A stretch of 64,000 nucleotides of DNA, taken from NCBI GenBank assembly GCA_963724985.1, contig CAVRWV010000018.1, positions 62,001 through 126,000 of the forward strand. Reading direction: 5' to 3'. Both the position numbers and the translations under genes were made by a program. The stretch comes from JAJPJE01 sp963724985 (lineage in GTDB: Bacteria > Acidobacteriota > Terriglobia > Terriglobales > Acidobacteriaceae). Shown piece after piece: positions 25,548 to 34,858 of this stretch. Position 1 is the first letter of the stretch, and the number at the start of each line of letters is the position of its first letter. The notes below the pieces were generated by a model. It ran no database searches and was not told the origin of the DNA. It worked only from the letters and a program-made list of their open reading frames with translations.

Positions 25548-26954
25548 TTGTCGACCGCCACTAACCTCACTCGTCCCGAAGTACTCGCGCCCTCCACATC
25601 CCGTCGAAAATCCGGCAAGCTCACTCTGTGGCCTCTCGTCGCCGCCACGTTTTTCATGGTTTCGGGTGGCACGTATGGCACCGAGGACATCGTTCACGGT
25701 GCCGGCTACCTGCGCGGAATCCTCATTCTGCTGCTGACACCGGTGATCTGGAGTCTGCCTACGGCTTTCATGATCGGCGAACTCTCGTCGGCAATTCCCG
25801 CCGAGGGCGGCTACTACGCGTGGGTGCGTCGAGCGATGGGGAACTTGTGGGGATTCCAGGAAGCCTGGCTGTCGCTGGTGGCGAGCATCTTCGACATGGC
25901 GATTTATCCCACGCTCTTTGTCGCGTACCTGACGCGACTGGTGCCGTGGTTCGCCGTCGGACATCGCGGGGTGATGGTTGGTCTGGCAGTGGTGATCGTG
26001 TGCGCCCTGCTGAATATCGCCGGCGTGCGCGTGGTGGCGACGACTTCTCTGTGGCTGTTCGCTCTTCTCTCGGCACCGTTTGCGCTGATCGTGCTGCTCG
26101 CGCCGTTCAAGTTCGGTGCGCTCGCCAGCGCTTCCACCACGCCTGTAACTTCGCACGTCGGCATCATGGGCGGTTTGCTGATCGCGATGTGGAACTATAT
26201 GGGCTGGGACAACGCCTCCACCATCGCGCAGGAAGTCGAGCGTCCGCAGAAGACGTACCCTCGCGCCATGATTGCAGCCGTAATCGTTGTTGCGCTCAGC
26301 TACATCCTACCGGTGGCAGCGATGTGGATGACCGGCATTCATCCCAGCCAGTGGGAGACCGGTTCATGGGCCGACCTCGCCGGATTGGTCGGAGGTCCGC
26401 TGCTGCGCGTGGCCCTCGTGCTCGGTGGCATGATGAGCGCCTTCGGCATGTTCAATTCGCTGGTGATGAGTTACTCACGCCTTCCCCTGGCGATGGCGCA
26501 GGACGGCATGCTGCCGAAGATATTCGGCAAAGTGCATTCGAAGACGCGCGTGCCTTGGGTTTCGATCCTCGTGCTGGCGACCGGTTGGGCACTCTGCCTG
26601 GGACTGGGCTTCGAGCGTCTGGTCACCATCGATGTGCTGATCTACGGCTGCAGCCTGCTTCTGGAATTCATGGCACTGGTCTTCCTGCGGATTCGCGAAC
26701 CGAATCTGCCGCGTACCTTCCGTGTTCCCGGCGGATTGTTCGGCGCGGTGATGGTCGGCGTGGTTCCCATGGCAATGCTCGGGTATTCCGTTTACAGCGG
26801 TGACCACGAGCAGATCCTGGGAATGAGCGCCTTCACCTTCGGACTGATCGTGATCGGAGCAGGATTCGTGTTTTACGCGATTCAGTCGCTCGTTCGCCGC
26901 GATCAACGATCGCAGGCAGACGCAGCCGTGGTCGAAGCCGAGCGGCTGGCGTAG
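25548..26954 (+). CDS. APC-superfamily amino acid permease
   Basis: A membrane transporter of 468 residues with about 12 helices, of the amino acid-polyamine-organocation superfamily. The first helix carries FFMVSGGTYGTEDIV, the unwound Gly-rich segment of APC porters. IPAEGGYYAWVRRAMG is the conserved loop after helix 2, and WNYMGWDNASTIAQEVE is the helix 6 signature. Substrate not predictable. The start is uncertain: a TTG at 25548 is used, with AAGGAGG about 12 bp upstream, which is farther than usual. Confidence 0.85.
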   Translation: MSTATNLTRPEVLAPSTSRRKSGKLTLWPLVAATFFMVSGGTYGTEDIVHGAGYLRGILILLLTPVIWSLPTAFMIGELSSAIPAEGGYYAWVRRAMGNLWGFQEAWLSLVASIFDMAIYPTLFVAYLTRLVPWFAVGHRGVMVGLAVVIVCALLNIAGVRVVATTSLWLFALLSAPFALIVLLAPFKFGALASASTTPVTSHVGIMGGLLIAMWNYMGWDNASTIAQEVERPQKTYPRAMIAAVIVVALSYILPVAAMWMTGIHPSQWETGSWADLAGLVGGPLLRVALVLGGMMSAFGMFNSLVMSYSRLPLAMAQDGMLPKIFGKVHSKTRVPWVSILVLATGWALCLGLGFERLVTIDVLIYGCSLLLEFMALVFLRIREPNLPRTFRVPGGLFGAVMVGVVPMAMLGYSVYSGDHEQILGMSAFTFGLIVIGAGFVFYAIQSLVRRDQRSQADAAVVEAERLA

Positions 26955-27024
26955 GTAACTGAGCAATTCTCACCGCATCTGATGTAGAGTGAACAGTTAC
27001 AAATCCCATTGATGCTCGCACCTC

Positions 27025-27438
27025 ATGGCTAAGAAACGTGGTAAGGGCGCATACATGATCTCCGCGGTCGCGGAGATGTATGAGATCCATCCGCAGACAC
27101 TAAGACTCTACGAGCGCGAAGGGCTGCTGAAGCCCTCGCGCACCGAGGGCAACACCCGCCTCTACACCGATGAAGACCTGGAGCGGCTGGAGTTCATCCT
27201 TACCCTGGCCCGCGACCTGGGCGTAAACATCTCGGGAATCGCCATCATTCTGCAAATGCGTGAGCGCATGGAGCAAATGCAGAAAGAGATGGGCGAATTT
27301 GTGCAGTACATCCAGAAAGAGATGCTTGGGCGCTTCTCGCACGTCAGCCCGGCAGAGGGCGCCATCGTTCCGATCCGGCGAACGCCCGTAGCCTCTGCGA
27401 CCCCGTCCCCCAAGGAAAAAGAGAAGAAGGGCCAGTAG
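27025..27438 (+). CDS. hspR: MerR-family heat-shock repressor HspR-like
   Basis: A 137-residue MerR-type regulator. The N-terminal winged helix reads YMISAVAEMYEIHPQTLRLY and EREGLLKPSRTEGNTRLYTD, which is the HspR form of the MerR signature, followed by a coiled coil (MRERMEQMQKEMGEFVQYI) and a Lys-rich tail. HspR represses dnaK operons by binding HAIR sites and uses DnaK as co-repressor in actinobacteria. Here dnaK and dnaJ lie 4-6 kb upstream, and a HAIR-like sequence overlaps the dnaK promoter (20963-20983). Other MerR family roles remain possible. Confidence 0.8.
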   Translation: MAKKRGKGAYMISAVAEMYEIHPQTLRLYEREGLLKPSRTEGNTRLYTDEDLERLEFILTLARDLGVNISGIAIILQMRERMEQMQKEMGEFVQYIQKEMLGRFSHVSPAEGAIVPIRRTPVASATPSPKEKEKKGQ

Positions 27439-27553
27439 CGGCCAAATTGTCCAGGTACAAATAATAGGGACCAGCCGCCCTTCCGCTGTGACCAACCAGT
27501 TAACATTTCTGTAAGTAGCTCGTCCAAGAAGCAGAGCGTGCACGGGGGCGTAC

Positions 27554-27736
27554 ATGAAATCGAGCAGGAACGTCGTTTTACTGCTTCTGTTGGGAGTAGC
27601 GGTTCTAGGAAGTCCAGAGGTGCGGTCGGCTCGCGTGGCTCCAAAACCGGTGAGCGATTGCAATCTGGACGGCATGACCGTTGCAGGTATTCCCGGCAGC
27701 GGAAGCGAACAGCTTATCCATTGCTGGAATCGGTAA
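27554..27736 (+). CDS. small secreted protein of unknown function
   Basis: A 60-residue protein with a good signal peptide (NVVLLLLLGVAVLGSPEVRSA) and a short mature part with two cysteines (SDCNLDGMTV and LIHCWNR), which could form one disulfide. The ribosome site is weak. It ends just before the convergent decarboxylase gene. It is supported only by the signal-peptide pattern. Confidence 0.4.
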   Translation: MKSSRNVVLLLLLGVAVLGSPEVRSARVAPKPVSDCNLDGMTVAGIPGSGSEQLIHCWNR

Positions 27737-27740
27737 TCGC

Positions 27741-28691
27741 CTATTTCGCTGTTGCCGTGCTCTTCGCCACAGCGGATTTGAAGTAGTCGAACGAGAGCTT
27801 CAGTCCCGTCGTGAGATCGATTTTCGGCTCCCACCCGAGAAGCGTGCGAGCTTTGGTGATGTCGGGACGGCGCTGCTTGGGATCGTCCTGCGGCAACGGC
27901 TCAAATCGAATCTTGCTCTTGGCTCCGGTTACTTCCAGAACTTTCTCCGCACACTGCAACATAGTGAACTCATTCGGATTGCCGATGTTGGTAGGCTCGT
28001 GTTCGTCAGAGTTTGCGAGACGAACGATGCCGTCAATCTCATCCGACACATAACAGAAGCTGCGCGTCTGTTTGCCATCACCGAACACCGTCAGATCTTC
28101 GCCGGTGAGCGCCTGCTTCATGAAGTTCGGAATCACCCGGCCATCGTTGATCTGCATCTTCGGACCGTAGGTATTGAAGATGCGGATAATGTGCGTATCC
28201 ACTCTGTGATAGCGCAGATAAGCCATCGTGGCAGCTTCGGAAAAGCGCTTAGCCTCGTCGTAAACGGATCGTGGCCCGATAGGGTTCACGTTTCCCCAGT
28301 AGCTTTCCTTTTGCGGATGAACTGCGGGATCGCCATAACACTCAGAGGTGGAGGCGAGAAAGAACTTTGCCCGGTGTTGTCGTGCGTACTCGAGCGCGTT
28401 GAATGTGCCAATGCTTCCCACCTGCAGCGTCTCAACGCCGTGGATCATGTAATCGACAGGACTTGCCGGCGAAGCAAGGTGAAAGACATATCCAACGGGT
28501 CCACAATCAAACTTGCGGCAAACATCTGTTTCGAAGAACTCGAAGCGCGACTCGTTCGTAAGGTGTTTAATGTTCTCGCGCCTTCCGGTCAGCAGATTGT
28601 CGAGCGCAATTACCTTGTGCCCTTCGCCGAGCAGAGCATCACAAAGGTGCGAGCCAAGAAATCCGGCGCCTCCCGTCACTAGAATGCGCAT
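27741..28691 (-). CDS. UDP-glucuronate decarboxylase-like SDR (UXS family)
   Basis: Extended short-chain dehydrogenase of 316 residues. It has the NAD motif VTGGAGFLGSHL, the catalytic TSECYGDP and GPRSVYDEAKR (YxxxK) and the UXS signature YGPKMQINDGRVIPNF. UXS converts UDP-glucuronate to UDP-xylose; the substrate would come from the UDP-glucose 6-dehydrogenase encoded 3 bp upstream. The two genes therefore form a short pathway for a nucleotide sugar used in an exopolysaccharide or envelope glycan. A related epimerase role cannot be ruled out. Confidence 0.88.
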   Translation of the reverse strand: MRILVTGGAGFLGSHLCDALLGEGHKVIALDNLLTGRRENIKHLTNESRFEFFETDVCRKFDCGPVGYVFHLASPASPVDYMIHGVETLQVGSIGTFNALEYARQHRAKFFLASTSECYGDPAVHPQKESYWGNVNPIGPRSVYDEAKRFSEAATMAYLRYHRVDTHIIRIFNTYGPKMQINDGRVIPNFMKQALTGEDLTVFGDGKQTRSFCYVSDEIDGIVRLANSDEHEPTNIGNPNEFTMLQCAEKVLEVTGAKSKIRFEPLPQDDPKQRRPDITKARTLLGWEPKIDLTTGLKLSFDYFKSAVAKSTATAK

Positions 28692-28694
28692 CGG

Positions 28695-30125
28695 TTAATC
28701 CACCTTCCCGGAACTAGCGGTGACCATCTTTTCTGATTTTTCTCCCTGGCGCGTCGGCTGCGAATCGGGTCGCCCAATGCTGTAGTACAGGAATCCGTGC
28801 GCGGACATCGTTGCCGGATCGTATAGATTGCGCCCATCGACAACGATCGGATATGCGAGCATGGAGCGCAATTTTTCGAGGTCGAGATCCGCGAAACCCG
28901 ACCAGTCAGTGAGAATCAGCAAGGCATCGGCACCCTGCGCCGCGGCGTAAGCAGAGTCGTGATAGCTGACCGATGAACCGGGCAGTACTTCGCGCGCTCG
29001 CTCACTTGCCGCTGGATCGTACGCGCGGATCTCGCAGCCTTCCTTCAGCAGGCTCTTCACGATCTCAATTGCCGGAGATTCGCGGATGTCATCGGTGCCA
29101 CCTTTGAAGGCAAGGCCGAGGACGGCGAGTTTCTTCCCTTTGAGTGTCCAGAGTGCCGTTCGAACTTTCCGTAGAAAGCGTGCACGCTGCTCATCGTTGA
29201 TCGCGATAACAGCGGAGAGCAGGCTGAAGTCGTAGCCATTCTCACGCGCGACGTGGCGAAAAGCCTTCAGGTCCTTGGGAAAGCACGAGCCGCCATAACC
29301 CACGCCCGGATTCAGAAACCGGTTCCCAATCCGCGAGTCGGAGCCAATCCCTTCGCAGACTTCTTTCACGTCCGCTCCCACCGACTCACAGATGTTGGCC
29401 ACGGCATTGATGAATGAGATCTTTGTAGCCAGAAAGGCATTCGATGCGTGCTTGATGATCTCGGCGCTTTTGGTGCTGGTGGCGATCAGGCGGGCCGGAC
29501 TCGACCATTTTGCGGGGGCTGGCACCGCCGCACGATCAGAGCGCAGGTAATACGAACCGTCCGTCAGCGGACGATAGATCTCGCGCAGCACCTCGGAGCA
29601 GCGGACGGTGTCCGCGCCGGTAACAATGCGATCTGGGTACAGGAAATCAACGACTGCCGTGCCTTCGCGCAGGAATTCAGGATTGGACGCGACGTCGAAC
29701 AACTCGGCCGGAGCGCCGTCGAGCAACATTACCTTGCGGATCCAGTTGCTGGTGAACACCGGGACGGTGCTCTTCTCGACTACAACCTTGTAAGAGTTGA
29801 TGGCGGCAGCCACGGCACGCGATACGGATTCCACGTACGAAAGATCCGCATCCCCTTCTTCCGTCGACGGAGTTCCGACGGCGATGAAGATCGCTGCACT
29901 CTGCTGCACAGCTCCTGCCATGTCAGTCGAGAACTGCAATCGCTTGCCGCGATGCCGTTCCAGCAGCTCCGGAAGATGCTCTTCATGGATGGGAACTTCG
30001 CCCTGTTGCAGCCGGGAAATCTTCTCCGCGTCATTATCGATGGAAATGACGTCGTGTCCGATCTCAGCAAAACATGCCGCAGCAACTAGTCCTACGTATC
30101 CCGAACCTACCACTGCGATCTGCAA
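28695..30125 (-). CDS. ugd: UDP-glucose 6-dehydrogenase
   Basis: About 476 residues of the UDP-glucose/GDP-mannose dehydrogenase family, oxidising UDP-glucose to UDP-glucuronate with NAD. The start was set at TTG 30125 because GGAGG lies 6 bp upstream and the Rossmann motif IAVVGSGYVGLVAAACFAE begins at once. The catalytic Cys is in GVGYGGSCFPKD, and LGLAFKGGTDDIRESPA and VDGRNLYDP mark the C-terminal domain. An insertion of about 15 residues (SDRAAVPAPAKW) follows the segment Y-R-P-L-T and is not usual. Upstream of the decarboxylase by 3 bp. Confidence 0.93.
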   Translation of the reverse strand: MQIAVVGSGYVGLVAAACFAEIGHDVISIDNDAEKISRLQQGEVPIHEEHLPELLERHRGKRLQFSTDMAGAVQQSAAIFIAVGTPSTEEGDADLSYVESVSRAVAAAINSYKVVVEKSTVPVFTSNWIRKVMLLDGAPAELFDVASNPEFLREGTAVVDFLYPDRIVTGADTVRCSEVLREIYRPLTDGSYYLRSDRAAVPAPAKWSSPARLIATSTKSAEIIKHASNAFLATKISFINAVANICESVGADVKEVCEGIGSDSRIGNRFLNPGVGYGGSCFPKDLKAFRHVARENGYDFSLLSAVIAINDEQRARFLRKVRTALWTLKGKKLAVLGLAFKGGTDDIRESPAIEIVKSLLKEGCEIRAYDPAASERAREVLPGSSVSYHDSAYAAAQGADALLILTDWSGFADLDLEKLRSMLAYPIVVDGRNLYDPATMSAHGFLYYSIGRPDSQPTRQGEKSEKMVTASSGKVD

Positions 30126-30252
30126 ACTCAGGCCTCCATGCCGCTTACCGAATTGTAATCGGAAACGCTTTAAATGCCGCTTGATTGGAGTCCGAGTTGC
30201 CCACGGCGGTTGGTCATTCCGAACCGGCTGGCTGATCAGCGCGCCGACGGCG

Positions 30253-31734
30253 CTAATTATCCTTGATCGCAATCCCAATCAGGCTCAACCCACGCCACGG
30301 CCAGATCCATTCGAGATGCCGGAACAGCGGCAGGATGGTGTCCATGAACTTCAGCTGAATTCGCGAAAATCGTCTGCGTTTCAGCACCTTGTTGTTCAAT
30401 TGCCATCCCGGTACGGAGAGCCGGTTGAAGTCGAAGATCGTCGGGCTGCGAAATCCACTGCGCGATAACATGAAAGTGAGTTCGTCGGCTGCAAACCTCT
30501 TCTTTCTTCCGCGTTCCTCATCGAGAGTGCCAAACCGGCTTTGCCCCTGCGGAACTTGAACGATGATGCGCCCCCCGGGCTTGAGACAGTTCCACACCCA
30601 AACCAAGGCAGCCTCGGGATCGGGCAAGGTGTCCAAAACGTTCAGCATCAGGACGGTATCGAATCGCGCTCCCATGGCGCGATAACTCTCCTCACGCGCG
30701 GGATCAAACTCGGCCACTCGAACATACGGTTTGCCCATCGCGTAGGACTGGAGAAATCGCAAATAGTGCGGATTCGATTCTGCAGCGACATAAAGATCTC
30801 TGGGGATGAACTGATTCGTAATACTGGCAACGCCCGCTCCGACCTCCAGCACGGAGTCGCCGACGTGAGGACGAATCGTGTCTCCCAGCCACAGCGTGAA
30901 GCGGCGGGCCTTTTCCAACTCGGAGACCAGGCGAGTGCCGTAGTCATCCTTCTGGAACAAATCGTCGATCAGTGCCCAGTGAAACATGGCAAACAAAGCG
31001 CGGAACCCATCCTTCGCGCCGATCTTCTTACCCTCCGCCTTGGTTCGCGGCAGATATCGAATCGGAACCTCGAAAATACGCGCGCCGCGTTTCGCGAGCT
31101 TGAATGTAATCTCCACTTCGAAGCGAAAGTCGTTACTGCGGATTGGTATCGATTTCAGCAGCACCGTGTTGATGGCCTTGTACCCGGTCTCCATGTCGGT
31201 GAGATGAAGATCGGTGAACCAGTTGCTCATCGCCGTGAGGCCTTTGTTCATCAGCGTGTGCCGGTACATCAGTGCACGGCGATACTGTGCTGACATATAC
31301 CGCGATCCGAAGACGGCGTCCGCACCTTCCTCGGCGAAGGGAACGAGCAGCGAGGGAATGTCGGCGGGATTGTACTCAAAGTCGGCATCCTGGATCAGGC
31401 AGATGTCGCCTGTCGCCGCCGCGATTGCCGTGCGCACTGCAGCGCCCTTGCCCTTGTTCTTCTCGTGACGAATAAGCTGGATCCGCGGCTCTTCCGCCGC
31501 CAGCTTGGTGAGGACTTCACTGGTACCGTCGGTGCTGCAATCGTCGACGACAATCACTTGCAGATCACGGATCAGCGGATCGGAGAGGCTGAGCACTCGC
31601 CGTATGGCGGCTTCGGCAACGTGTCGTTCGTTATAAACCGGCACCAGCACGGTAAGCCGGAATCCTCTTCCGCCGGCGTTCTCCAGCGGTGAAGTTCCCG
31701 ATAGTGCTTCAGGTTTGCCAACGCCGATGGACAC
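30253..31734 (-). CDS. GT2 glycosyltransferase fused to a class I methyltransferase
   Basis: A 493-residue bifunctional protein. Residues 25-260 are a family 2 glycosyltransferase of the DPM1/DPG-synthase type (LTVLVPVYNERHVAEAAIRR, VVDDCSTDGTS, LIQDADFEYNPADIP, FGSRYMS, and DMETGYKA). Residues 285-440 form a SAM methyltransferase with motif I DSVLEVGAGVASI and the post-motif MLNVLDTLPDPEAA. GTG start at 31734 with GGGAG 8 bp upstream. No membrane anchor is seen apart from the final hydrophobic stretch. It is in the polysaccharide gene cluster and probably transfers and methylates a sugar or lipid-linked glycan. The acceptor is unknown. Confidence 0.85.
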   Translation of the reverse strand: MSIGVGKPEALSGTSPLENAGGRGFRLTVLVPVYNERHVAEAAIRRVLSLSDPLIRDLQVIVVDDCSTDGTSEVLTKLAAEEPRIQLIRHEKNKGKGAAVRTAIAAATGDICLIQDADFEYNPADIPSLLVPFAEEGADAVFGSRYMSAQYRRALMYRHTLMNKGLTAMSNWFTDLHLTDMETGYKAINTVLLKSIPIRSNDFRFEVEITFKLAKRGARIFEVPIRYLPRTKAEGKKIGAKDGFRALFAMFHWALIDDLFQKDDYGTRLVSELEKARRFTLWLGDTIRPHVGDSVLEVGAGVASITNQFIPRDLYVAAESNPHYLRFLQSYAMGKPYVRVAEFDPAREESYRAMGARFDTVLMLNVLDTLPDPEAALVWVWNCLKPGGRIIVQVPQGQSRFGTLDEERGRKKRFAADELTFMLSRSGFRSPTIFDFNRLSVPGWQLNNKVLKRRRFSRIQLKFMDTILPLFRHLEWIWPWRGLSLIGIAIKDN

Positions 31735-31856
31735 GCGACCGCTCCCTGACGAATTCCATTCGCATGCAACCCGACCTTCTCCTTGAATGGAGCTGATCGG
31801 CGCAAGGTTTCACAGGTAAAGCGAAGTATAAATCAGGTCGCTTGGGCTACACGACC

Positions 31857-33395
31857 CTATTGGTAAGCTTCGGCTGCTCTTGGTGCAACTTGTCGCACCA
31901 GCGCCGGGCGCAGCGGTTGGATCAACACCGATCGGTCGAGTGCATTGGAGAGCGCAAGTTGGAATTCGGACGTCAGCAGGCCGATATCCACCTGGATGGG
32001 ATCGAGATTATTACTTCTCGTCAGAGACAAGGTTGAATGAGCCATCTCGATCGAAATCGTCCATGCCGCCGAGCCGCGAAAACGATGTGCCCCGGCAATT
32101 TCCCGCGACCAGCGAAAGTGCCACGTCCCATCGAAATCCTCTTCAAACGGTTCCGTAGCGTGTTGGGAAAGCGCACCAAGAAGCTTCAGGTCGAGTTCAT
32201 CGAACTCATTCGCGTTAAAGGCGTTCGTCAGGATTGAGCACACTTGGGAAAGATTCTCTGCCGCCTCGAGATCCTCTGAGGCTCGACGCAGAATCAGGTT
32301 ATTGCCGATCATGTCTTTCTGCGCGATCGTACGCTCGGCTGCGCGCCGCAATTCGGCGAACTCGTGATAGCCAAGATGTTGCACGCCAAAAATGATGCCG
32401 CATCCAACGATAATGAGAACCACTCCTACTGAACTTCCGCCTTCATCTAGCATCAAAAGGCTCAGCAGTCCGAGTGCTGCCGAAACACCATAGAGAATGA
32501 TGACAACCTGGCGGTGACTGAAACCCATTTCGAGGAGCCGATGATGAATGTGATTTCGGTCGGCAGAGAACAGCGGCCTGCCACTGAGGAATCGCCGAAT
32601 CACGGCCAACGCTGTGTCAATCAACGGTAAGCCGAACGACACCAGCGGAATCGTGACTGCAACCAGCGTCGTGTCTTTTTGCGCTCCTGCAATCGACAGC
32701 GCGCTGAGCATGAATCCCACGAACAAGCTTCCGCAGTCACCCAGAAAAATTGTTGCCGGGTTGAAGTTATAGCGAAGGAATCCGATGAGTGCGCCAGCCA
32801 GTATTGTCGCCAGCACTGAAACCAGAACGTTGCCGCTAAACAGCGAGACTACAAAGACCACCACAGTCGAGAACAGGGCTGATCCAGCCGAGAGACCGTC
32901 CAGACCATCGATCAGGTTGAAGGCATTCGAAATCAACAGGACCCAAAGAATTGTCAGCGGCAGGGAAATGAAAATCCCCAGTACCTTTGGCCCGAACAGG
33001 ATCGGGATTACCGAAATGCGCAACCCGCCGCAATAGAGCAGCGTGCCGGCTAATACCTGAACGCTGAATTTCGCATACGGATTCAGACCGCGAAGATCGT
33101 CGAGCAATCCGAGTAAAAAGACCAGAGTGCCGCAACCAAGAATCCAGAACAGTTGGAACTGGGAAAAATTTGGCTTATTACCTGACAGGCTGCTGATCAG
33201 CAATGACGCGGAGATCGTGATTAGAACAGCGAGGTAAACCGCGATTCCGCCAACGCGCGGCATCAGCGATGTATGCACATCGCGATCGCGTACCGGGCAG
33301 CATCCCCAGCCATTCTTACGAGCTCTATTTCGTACGTATCGCGTGAGGAGAGCAGATAAAAGTGTGCCCCCCGCAAACAATCCCAAGTAATGCAC
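31857..33395 (-). CDS. WecA/MraY-type undecaprenyl-phosphate glycosyl-1-phosphate transferase with C-terminal extension
   Basis: Polytopic initiating transferase of the GT4 family that loads a sugar-1-phosphate on undecaprenyl phosphate. The core (residues 1-345) has PRVGGIAVYL, LGLLDDLRGLNPYAKF, SNAFNLIDGLDGLSAG, FLGDCGSLFVGF and the loop DRNHIHHRLLEMGFSHRQV. Beyond the last helix (residues about 330-345) there is a soluble extension of about 165 residues (FAELRRAAERTIAQKDMIGN, SEDLEAAENLSQVCSILTNA and so on) that is absent from WecA and may be a regulatory or docking domain. It is likely the first step of the glycan made by the neighbouring genes. Confidence 0.87.
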   Translation of the reverse strand: MHYLGLFAGGTLLSALLTRYVRNRARKNGWGCCPVRDRDVHTSLMPRVGGIAVYLAVLITISASLLISSLSGNKPNFSQFQLFWILGCGTLVFLLGLLDDLRGLNPYAKFSVQVLAGTLLYCGGLRISVIPILFGPKVLGIFISLPLTILWVLLISNAFNLIDGLDGLSAGSALFSTVVVFVVSLFSGNVLVSVLATILAGALIGFLRYNFNPATIFLGDCGSLFVGFMLSALSIAGAQKDTTLVAVTIPLVSFGLPLIDTALAVIRRFLSGRPLFSADRNHIHHRLLEMGFSHRQVVIILYGVSAALGLLSLLMLDEGGSSVGVVLIIVGCGIIFGVQHLGYHEFAELRRAAERTIAQKDMIGNNLILRRASEDLEAAENLSQVCSILTNAFNANEFDELDLKLLGALSQHATEPFEEDFDGTWHFRWSREIAGAHRFRGSAAWTISIEMAHSTLSLTRSNNLDPIQVDIGLLTSEFQLALSNALDRSVLIQPLRPALVRQVAPRAAEAYQ

Positions 33396-33520
33396 GATTC
33401 CTGCCTCTATTCCTGGGCTTCTTTGAATATAGGAGGGGGTGACCGATGGGGCAATTACCAGGCGGGTTACTCTGGTAACCGGTCACGAATCATGCGTACT
33501 AGAACTTACGCGGAGCTTCA

Positions 33521-33796
33521 CTAAATGCCCAGTTTCTTGACTTCCTCGTTGTAATACTTGCGGTAGAGGATGTCCCATTCCTGGCTTCCTTCGAGAATGG
33601 TCTTCTTCTGGTTCTCGATCTTGTGGCGCGCCGCCTGGTCGATCTTGGCTTCCTCGTTGAATAGTTCCTCGAGGATGCGACGGACTTCGAGGCGAATCGT
33701 GTTCCGATCCTCGATGAAATCCACTTTTTCCATGTCGGCCAGTGCGTCGGTGACCGAATGAGCGAGTCGGTTGACTTTGTCGCGGCTGATTCTCAC
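33521..33796 (-). CDS. DUF507 family protein (second of a pair)
   Basis: A 91-residue helical protein of DUF507 (MRISRDKVNRLAHSVTDALA, then FIEDRNTIRLEVRRILEEL, ending YYNEEVKKLGI). GTG start overlapping the stop of the upstream DUF507 gene by 4 bases, so the two are translationally coupled. Function unknown; the pair may form a heterodimer (inference). Confidence 0.85.
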   Translation of the reverse strand: MRISRDKVNRLAHSVTDALADMEKVDFIEDRNTIRLEVRRILEELFNEEAKIDQAARHKIENQKKTILEGSQEWDILYRKYYNEEVKKLGI

Positions 33797-34071
33797 AGGA
33801 CCGCCTTGTACTTGCGCACCAGTTCGTTCTTCACTTTCTTGAACATTTCCTGGTAGTTGGCTCCGCTTTTACGCATTTCGTCAGAGTAGGCTTCGAGGAT
33901 GGCGCGGACCTCGTCGTTGATTCGGTCTTCCAGCGTCAGTTCGTCCAGCAACGCTGCATGGACGCGTTCCGTTACCGGGCCTAGTTCAGCAGCTTCGATG
34001 AACTCGCCTTCGTTCAACTTTTTCGTCAGTCGCTTGGCTAAATAGCCGACGTATTCCTTGGAATAGAGCAT
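33793..34071 (-). CDS. DUF507 family protein (first of a pair)
   Basis: A 92-residue paralogue of the downstream gene (MLYSKEYVGYLAKRLTKKLN, EDRINDEVRAILEAYSDEM, KVKNELVRKYKAVL). Both have the same helix pattern with an EDR-N-x-V/I-R motif in the centre. Function unknown. ATG start at 34071. Confidence 0.85.
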   Translation of the reverse strand: MLYSKEYVGYLAKRLTKKLNEGEFIEAAELGPVTERVHAALLDELTLEDRINDEVRAILEAYSDEMRKSGANYQEMFKKVKNELVRKYKAVL

Positions 34072-34255
34072 GTTTGGGTCGACAAGTATAGGGAAACAAA
34101 CAAGTTTAACATACCGTAAATCTCATCCGTTGGTGGCAGGCAAACCGTGCAAATCACGCGTAGTGTTGCCGCTCCTTTCTGCCTCAACTCTTGCTGCCCG
34201 GGAGTATCATGTCTCATGGAGGCCCGCCTCCTGAGCGCGGAAGGGACGGGAGAAT

Positions 34256-34726
34256 ATGCTTCTCATGCAGGAAGATCTGACCACCATCAAGGATGACATG
34301 ATTGCCTTTATTGAAGGCCATGGCATGCGCAGGTTCCCAGGTTACGTCGGCGAAGAAGTCCAGACGGTGATGTGGGACCTGAACTCGAACCTTGAAACGT
34401 GGAAAGACTTTGTTGAGCTCGCAAAGCACAGCGGGGCCACATTCCTCACTATGAACAATCTGCTCCTCGACCGCGAGGAAGTCGACTTCCTGGTAGAACG
34501 CCTGCGCAACGCCGCTTACGCCAGTGAGGAAGATGTAGAAGAAGCGCGTTGGCTGCGCACCTACGTCGGCAAAACTGGCTTCGTGCAACTGGGATTCCCG
34601 CACCAGGGTTCGATTTTCGTCTGCGAAATTTCGACCGAGTGGTACGAGCGCTATCAGCGCCTGCTCGATATGGCCGAAGACCTCGGCGGCATTCCGTTCG
34701 AGACCGATCAGGACGACGAACGATAG
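34256..34726 (+). CDS. conserved hypothetical soluble protein
   Basis: A 156-residue acidic protein without signal or membrane segment (DDMIAFIEGHGMRRFPGYVG, DLNSNLETWKDFVELAKHSG, VRKTGFVQLGFPHQGSIFVC-like, and EWYERYQRLLDMAEDLGG). No known domain was recognised. The start at ATG 34256 follows GGGAG with only 3 bp spacing; ATG 34265 is an alternative. It precedes recJ by 130 bp on the same strand. Confidence 0.65.
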   Translation: MLLMQEDLTTIKDDMIAFIEGHGMRRFPGYVGEEVQTVMWDLNSNLETWKDFVELAKHSGATFLTMNNLLLDREEVDFLVERLRNAAYASEEDVEEARWLRTYVGKTGFVQLGFPHQGSIFVCEISTEWYERYQRLLDMAEDLGGIPFETDQDDER

Positions 34727-34858
34727 TCCCAAGTCCGATCGAATGAGGTCGTAGCAAGATCCAAGATCATTCACTGCTTGCACTTGACTCACAATCCTCA
34801 GAGCAACCCCGTCCTCCTGGTGTAACCTGAGATCTACCAATCCTGAGAAGCTTGAACT

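Noticed and set aside
25628..26803. Second plus-strand frame of 391 codons within the permease
   Set aside because: Arg/His-rich shadow frame; the alternative frame has clear permease helices and motifs.
33521..34071. Toxin-antitoxin pair
   Set aside because: Both genes encode the same DUF507 family and show no toxin or antitoxin features.
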